Of a stretch of DNA of 9,955 bases, positions 6,408-9,955 are shown one piece after another. The DNA is taken from NCBI GenBank assembly GCA_050180745.1, contig JBFXDW010000065.1:1-9955 (forward strand), in the 5' to 3' direction. Each line of letters starts with the position of its first letter. Position 1 is the stretch's first letter. The notes beneath the pieces were generated by a model. It was not told the origin of the DNA, did no database searches, and saw only the letters and a program-made list of their open reading frames with translations. This DNA is from JBFXDW01 sp050180745 (lineage in GTDB: Bacteria > Pseudomonadota > Alphaproteobacteria > UBA9219). The translations under genes were made by a program, and so were the position numbers.

Positions 6408-9176
6408 TTACTTGTTATCGTTTGCCTTATCCTTGAACAGTGCTTCTAGAGCAGTCAGAACATCAGCAAGGCGATATGGTTTCTCTATTACAGGTAGTAC
6501 AGGATTGTTTTTTAAGAATTCATTGACGTGCGGAGAAAGAGTATCACCTGTAACATAGATGATACGATCTTTATAATCCGGTAACGTCCGGCATATTTGC
6601 GCATACATAGTGGGGCCGTCCATGACAGGCATGCGTAGGTCACTGATAATAGCGTCGAATTTTGTTTTTTGGAGCTTTCTGATGGCTATTTCTCCATTAG
6701 CAGCAAGGTCTATCTCATGGCCTAGAGGCTCCAGAAGGTCTGCCAGTGTTTGTAACAATTCAACCTCATCGTCAACGAGGAGAAGTTTGTATTTATTGCC
6801 TGTTGAGGGCACTTCTAAATCCTGTTCTTCTGCAACTTCTTCTATGCAGCCTTGTGAGATGGGAAGGCGCATAAGGAATGTTGCGCCGCCACCGGGGGAT
6901 TCTTGGATCGATAAATGCCCATCATGGCCTTCAATGATATTATGGCATAAGGCAAGGCCAACGCCTGTACCACCCGAGCTGCTTTTGGTCGTAAAGAAGG
7001 GCTCAAAGACACGTGCGCGCAGCTCTTCGGGAATGCCGGGGCCAGAGTCGATGACAGAAACCAGAATCATATTATCTTCTTTTGTTTCTGATTTGATTTT
7101 AAGTTTGCGTGGCCCATCCCAGTTATCCATGGCTTGTGCAGCGTTGAGGGCAAGGTTTGTCATCACTTGCGTCATCTGATCGCTGTCGCCCATAACCATG
7201 GGGAGAGTCTCATCAAGCTCTAAGGTTAGGGCTATGTTGGCGTTCCGGAACTGATAGCCTAAGAGCTCCAGCGAGTTATGAATGATCTCGTTAAGATTGA
7301 AATCTTTACGTTCTGGTGGTTTGCGTCGTGCTAGAGCCAAAAAGCTTTTGATAATACGAGCGGCACGGTCCGAGGCTTTAAAAATCTTAGTGGCGCGTTC
7401 CTTGGTTTTGGGCTGTGTCTCGCCTTCGATCAGAAGGGTAGATTGTCCCATGACAACGGAAAGAGGGTTGTTAAGCTCATGAGCAACACCCGCCAGAAGA
7501 CCGCCGAGTGCTGCCATCTTCTCACTTTGCTGCAGAGCCTCTTGTTGTTGCGCGATTTTTGTTTCTGCCTCTTTGCGTTCGGTCAGGTCATAAATGCCGA
7601 CGACCATGGCAGCTTCGTTCTGGTAATTGATGCGTCGTGCGGACAGAGCAGCCGGAAATTCATGTCCATCGGCATGGGCCAGAGATATTTCTTTCATGTT
7701 GATCTCTTGTCCTTGTCCCATTGAGTCCAAGATTTCTTTGCATTCCTCCTGATGCAGGATAAAACGGCTTATGTTGTGTGATATGAGCATACTCTCTGGC
7801 ATGCCAAGCAGACTCTCTGCGCCGGGGCTGGCATAGAGGATAAGTTCATCCTGCAACCGAATAATTAAAACGGGAACGGGATGGGCTTCGGTGATGCTGC
7901 GGAAACGTTGTTCGCTGGCTTGTAAGGCTACTTGGCCTGTTTTGCGTTGAGTGATGTCGCCGATCGAGCCTACAATGCGTACCAATTTACCGGAACGGGG
8001 ATCGCGTGTGCCAACGGCCTTCGTGTGAATCCAGCGACGTTCTTGTTTGCCGTGGACGATTCTGTATTCAAAGTTAAGGGCTAGTGCTTGGTTGCTGTCT
8101 CTTAATTTACGAAAAGCTTTAAGAAGAATCTTGCGGTCCGAAGGCTGGACGCGTTTAAGCCACTCTTTCAGGCCGCGACGATTAGATTCAATCGCAACGC
8201 CCATGAGATGGCGGAACTGTCCCGAAAAATAAACAGAGCCCGTTGAAAGATTCCAGTCAAAAAGACCTTCATTTGATCCAAGAACAGCCAGAGAAAAACG
8301 CTCATTGCTTATATGCAGCTCGCGCTCTTTTTCTTCTTGTCGTGCAGCGAATTGGCCAGCGATGATGATTGAGAACATGATTGCGGATAGAGAAAATCCC
8401 GCATTCGCCAGACTGAGGCGAATATAATCCTGATCAATATAGCCAAGATCATAAAGAGGAGTGGCCATTGTGCTGATCGCAAAGGTCAAAAAAGCGATTA
8501 TGTGGCTGAGGCTTCCGCTGACCCCAACACGCATCGCCAGAAGGCCAGAGAAGATCACAGCTGTCATTGTTAAAGTGCCAAGAAGAGGAAGCCCATATTC
8601 AAGGAAAAGAGGACTGATTCCGCTGAGAATCAAAAGGATGAATAAAATGACTCCAAGGATTAACAGAGGAATCTTCATGCGTGGCGCGTTTGTTTCCAGT
8701 TCTAAGAAGTAATAGGTAAAACAAAGGCTGAAGAGATACGCAAAGAGAAGCCCATAATTTTGTACGAGGGCGCGTTGAGATGTGCGTGTGAGGTCAATCA
8801 TGGTTGAGAGCGCGTCGCTCCCGCTCACCATATTAACGATCAGTGCGGCTAGAAAGAAAAGAAGGAAGACTTGGCTGCGTTCTCGAATAACAAGCCATAT
8901 AAAAAAGAGATAGATGGCGGCTGTAATCATAACTCCCGTAAAGAGGCCAAGAAGGATTTGTCCTGTTTGGCCGGTGCCTGAGAGAAGCGGTGCTTGTTCT
9001 TGTGCAGTGATGAAAACAGCACCTAGGCTGCTGATGTCGGCTAGGGCGGGGCAGGGGATTAGGTTTGCTGTGAGGAGGATGCTGAAGAGTAAAAGAAAGG
9101 CACTCCCTTTACTCTCCCGTAAGGGGAGGAGAAGAGCGCGTAAGAAAAATAGATATAGGCGATGCGATAAGGGCAT
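6408..9176 (-). CDS. Membrane hybrid histidine kinase: 7TM sensor, PAS-PAS, HisKA, HATPase, receiver
   Basis: A 922-aa inner-membrane sensor kinase. The N-terminus has a signal-like hydrophobic segment (27-40, possible ALA-D cleavage near 46). Seven predicted membrane helices follow at about 76-97, 102-117, 139-159, 168-186, 194-216, 223-242 and 257-277, resembling a 7TMR-DISM sensor without its large periplasmic ligand domain. Two PAS domains follow (289-410, ending GDITQRK; 421-535, ending YDLTERK). The kinase core has phosphoacceptor His566 in AHELNNP, the N-box around NLALNAAQAM (673-682), G1 DSGPGIP (710-716), FEPFFTTK (724-731) and G2 GGTGVGLAL (735-743). The C-terminal receiver (796-915) has Asp802/Asp803, Asp846 in SDLRMP, Thr876 and Lys899. 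The ATG has AGGA (9186-9189, minus strand) nine bases upstream. The signal is unknown. It is the first gene of a two-gene operon with the EAL regulator. Confidence 0.95.
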   Translation of the reverse strand: MPLSHRLYLFFLRALLLPLRESKGSAFLLLFSILLTANLIPCPALADISSLGAVFITAQEQAPLLSGTGQTGQILLGLFTGVMITAAIYLFFIWLVIRERSQVFLLFFLAALIVNMVSGSDALSTMIDLTRTSQRALVQNYGLLFAYLFSLCFTYYFLELETNAPRMKIPLLILGVILFILLILSGISPLFLEYGLPLLGTLTMTAVIFSGLLAMRVGVSGSLSHIIAFLTFAISTMATPLYDLGYIDQDYIRLSLANAGFSLSAIMFSIIIAGQFAARQEEKERELHISNERFSLAVLGSNEGLFDWNLSTGSVYFSGQFRHLMGVAIESNRRGLKEWLKRVQPSDRKILLKAFRKLRDSNQALALNFEYRIVHGKQERRWIHTKAVGTRDPRSGKLVRIVGSIGDITQRKTGQVALQASEQRFRSITEAHPVPVLIIRLQDELILYASPGAESLLGMPESMLISHNISRFILHQEECKEILDSMGQGQEINMKEISLAHADGHEFPAALSARRINYQNEAAMVVGIYDLTERKEAETKIAQQQEALQQSEKMAALGGLLAGVAHELNNPLSVVMGQSTLLIEGETQPKTKERATKIFKASDRAARIIKSFLALARRKPPERKDFNLNEIIHNSLELLGYQFRNANIALTLELDETLPMVMGDSDQMTQVMTNLALNAAQAMDNWDGPRKLKIKSETKEDNMILVSVIDSGPGIPEELRARVFEPFFTTKSSSGGTGVGLALCHNIIEGHDGHLSIQESPGGGATFLMRLPISQGCIEEVAEEQDLEVPSTGNKYKLLLVDDEVELLQTLADLLEPLGHEIDLAANGEIAIRKLQKTKFDAIISDLRMPVMDGPTMYAQICRTLPDYKDRIIYVTGDTLSPHVNEFLKNNPVLPVIEKPYRLADVLTALEALFKDKANDNK
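9105..9128 (-). repeat. Overlapping GC-rich palindromes inside the kinase N-terminus
   Basis: CTCCC-GTAAG-GGGAG (9114-9128 on the + strand) is a perfect 5-bp stem. It overlaps a second one, CCCTTTAC (9105-9112) against GTAAGGG (9119-9125), with one bulged base. Translated on the minus strand it gives LPLRESKG, reminiscent of the peptides encoded when dispersed palindromic elements fall inside genes. It covers residues about 17-24, just before the hydrophobic core of the signal-like segment. A single copy in this window cannot prove that it is a dispersed repeat. Confidence 0.3.
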
Positions 9177-9239
9177 AGATGTCCATCCTAGAGCGCCATC
9201 TTATAAAGGAGAAGCCTAATATCTTACTAACGAAATGTC

Positions 9240-9250
9240 GAAGTCACTTC
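9240..9250. promoter_or_regulatory. Short palindrome in the leader of the kinase operon
   Basis: GAAGTCACTTC is a perfect 5-1-5 dyad in the 112-bp gap between the aldolase remnant and the kinase start, about 65 bp upstream of the kinase ATG. On the minus strand it overlaps TTGAAG, a possible -35, but no good -10 lies at the right distance. A TATAAG (minus strand) lies nearer the gene without a matching -35. The operon promoter is therefore unassigned, and this site is only a candidate operator. Confidence 0.25.
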
Positions 9251-9288
9251 AAGAGATGGGATATCTTATGTTACCTCTTCACCTGCCG

Positions 9289-9830
9289 TTACCTAAACTC
9301 AGCTTGTAAGGCGTCTCCCAGAGCAGCGACAGATTCAGCTTGTGTTGCCCATGAAGTTACAAGGCGGATAGAGGTGTGCGTATCCGATACTTTCTCCCAA
9401 CGATAAAAGGCGAACTTTTCTTCAAGCTTTGAAATAACTTCGTTGGGTAAAATAGGAAAAATCTGATTGGTCTGAGGCGTGGCCTGAAATGGAATTTCTG
9501 CTGCTTGGCAATGCTCTACGAGCTTTTGGGCCATGACGTTGGCATGTTTGGCTAAGTCCCAGTACAAGCCATCCTTAAAGAGTGCCGCAAAAAGAACTCC
9601 AAGGAGATGTCCTTTAGCTAATAAAGCACCGTGCTGTTTCATAGCATAGCGGAAGTTCTTTTTTAGTTCATCATTTGTAATGACAATGGCCTCGCCTAAG
9701 GGGGCACCGTTCTTTGTGCCGCCGATATAAAAAATGTCTGTACTTTTGGCAATTTCCGCAAGGGACAAGTCATTGTCCTGTGCTGTCAATGCGCTGCCTA
9801 AACGGGCACCATCCAGATACAGATAAAGAC
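9289..9830 (-). pseudogene. Low-specificity L-threonine aldolase, C-terminal part, cut by an IS
   Basis: The minus-strand frame encodes the C-terminal half of a PLP-dependent aldolase of the type that splits L-threonine or L-allo-threonine into glycine and acetaldehyde. Reading from the junction, LYLYLDGARLG supplies the Asp (9811-9813) that holds the PLP ring nitrogen. IFYIGGTKNG contains the Schiff-base Lys (9712-9714), and the C-terminal domain runs to a normal end (ALQAEFR). The frame extends well past the TTG at 9789, which lies inside conserved aldolase sequence and is not a real start. Going upstream it runs into the IS terminal repeat at 9831 and meets an in-frame TGA at about 9846-9848. 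The N-terminal half, about 170 residues in this family, should lie on the far side of the IS. What remains here lacks much of the active site and is probably non-functional. Confidence 0.85.
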
Positions 9831-9848
9831 GGCCTTGTTGAATAAATC
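9831..9848 (+). repeat. IS terminal inverted repeat
   Basis: GGCCTTGTTGAATAAATC is 18 bases long and differs from the remembered IS903 terminus only at base 4 (C for T). It sits exactly at the point where threonine aldolase coding sense is lost. The complementary copy is expected at the right end of the element, beyond the window. Confidence 0.72.
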
Positions 9849-9890
9849 ATCCTAAAATCACGTCACGTGAATCAAAAATTAAGGATTTAG

Positions 9891-9930
9891 GTGGACGATT
9901 CCTTTGTGTAAAAGCAAGGAGATCGTCCAT
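9891..9930 (+). promoter_or_regulatory. Hairpin that hides the transposase Shine-Dalgarno and start codon
   Basis: GGACGATTCCTT (9893-9904) pairs with AAGGA (9916-9920) and ATCGTCC (9922-9928), leaving G9921 bulged and an 11-nt loop. T9892-A9929 and a G9891-U9930 wobble can extend the stem into the AUG. The 3' arm is the Shine-Dalgarno AAGGAG (9916-9921) and its spacer. In an mRNA that starts upstream, translation initiation would be blocked. IS elements such as IS10 and IS50 are known to use this to prevent activation by read-through transcription; the role here is inferred. Confidence 0.6.
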
Positions 9931-9955
9931 GAGCGAAGGTAGAAGATTTACCCCC
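9929..9955 (+). CDS. Start of a probable IS transposase (first 9 codons)
   Basis: An ATG at 9929 follows AAGGAG (9916-9921) with an ideal 7-base spacer and opens MSEGRRFTP before the window ends. Nine residues cannot identify the family. The position, 98 bases inside the terminal repeat and reading inward, is where an IS903-group transposase would begin. The basic start is compatible with a DNA-binding N-terminus. Its expression may be limited by the hairpin covering its ribosome binding site. Confidence 0.55.

Larger units (their letters stand above)
9831..9955 (+). mobile_element. Left end of an IS903-like (IS5 family) insertion sequence, running off the window
   Basis: The aldolase frame stops abruptly at GGCCTTGTTGAATAAATC (9831-9848), which I recognise as matching the 18-bp terminal inverted repeat of IS903 (GGCTTTGTTGAATAAATC) at 17 of 18 positions. 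Inward of it are about 80 bases of AT-rich leader and the start of an open frame with a strong ribosome binding site, the normal layout of an IS with one transposase gene. IS903-group elements usually duplicate 9 bp at insertion; the candidate on this side is GATAAAGAC (9822-9830). The element's other end is outside the window. The group assignment rests on the terminal repeat alone. Confidence 0.75.

Noticed and set aside
6610..7179. A 189-aa open frame on the + strand antisense to the kinase gene
   Set aside because: It lies opposite the HATPase/receiver coding region, its translation is Ser/Arg-rich with no recognisable domain, and it is explained as a shadow of the well-supported kinase.
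9289..9789. Taking the minus-strand frame from TTG at 9789 as an intact 166-aa gene
   Set aside because: Conserved aldolase sequence (DGARLGSA) continues in frame upstream of that TTG, so the frame is the truncated tail of a longer gene, not a complete small protein.
9863..9870. The TCACGTGA palindrome inside the IS leader as an operator
   Set aside because: It is an isolated 8-bp palindrome with no promoter placed around it; too short to support a claim.

Overview
The window looks like chromosomal DNA of an alphaproteobacterium of middling G+C. The evidence is the AccA N-terminus (MQVLDFEKPV), a PhaA-like thiolase, an EAL-output two-component operon and an IS903-like element. I cannot place it to genus from the sequence alone.

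Layout. The left part (1-2340, + strand) is core acyl-CoA metabolism: accA (acetyl-CoA carboxylase carboxyltransferase alpha subunit) and an acetyl-CoA C-acetyltransferase, closed by a very strong hairpin terminator. A small lipoprotein gene (2334-2975, - strand) converges on that terminator. It is divergent from two + strand genes I cannot name: a 252-aa protein with a GNAT-like acyl-CoA-binding signature (3162-3920), and a 393-aa protein with hydrophobic, glycine-rich segments and a duplicated helical repeat in its C-terminal half (4005-5186). Both lack a clear Shine-Dalgarno and look more lineage-specific than their neighbours. The 186-bp divergent gap holds a candidate promoter overlapped by a palindrome, plus a second palindrome.

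The right part (5217-9176, - strand) is a compact signalling operon. A 922-aa membrane hybrid histidine kinase (7TM sensor, two PAS domains, HisKA, HATPase, receiver) is followed 18 bp later by a receiver-EAL protein. The kinase probably controls cyclic-di-GMP breakdown by the EAL protein. No Hpt module lies in the window.

The right end (9289-9955) holds the C-terminal half of a low-specificity L-threonine aldolase. Its reading frame is cut at 9831 by the terminal inverted repeat of an IS903-like (IS5 family) insertion sequence that runs off the window. The IS carries the first nine codons of a probable transposase, whose Shine-Dalgarno and start codon are buried in a 12-bp hairpin. That fits protection against read-through expression from the interrupted gene's surroundings.

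No tRNA, rRNA or CRISPR array is seen. I found no wholly new multi-gene system. The best leads are the two orphan genes at 3162-5186 and the IS/aldolase junction.
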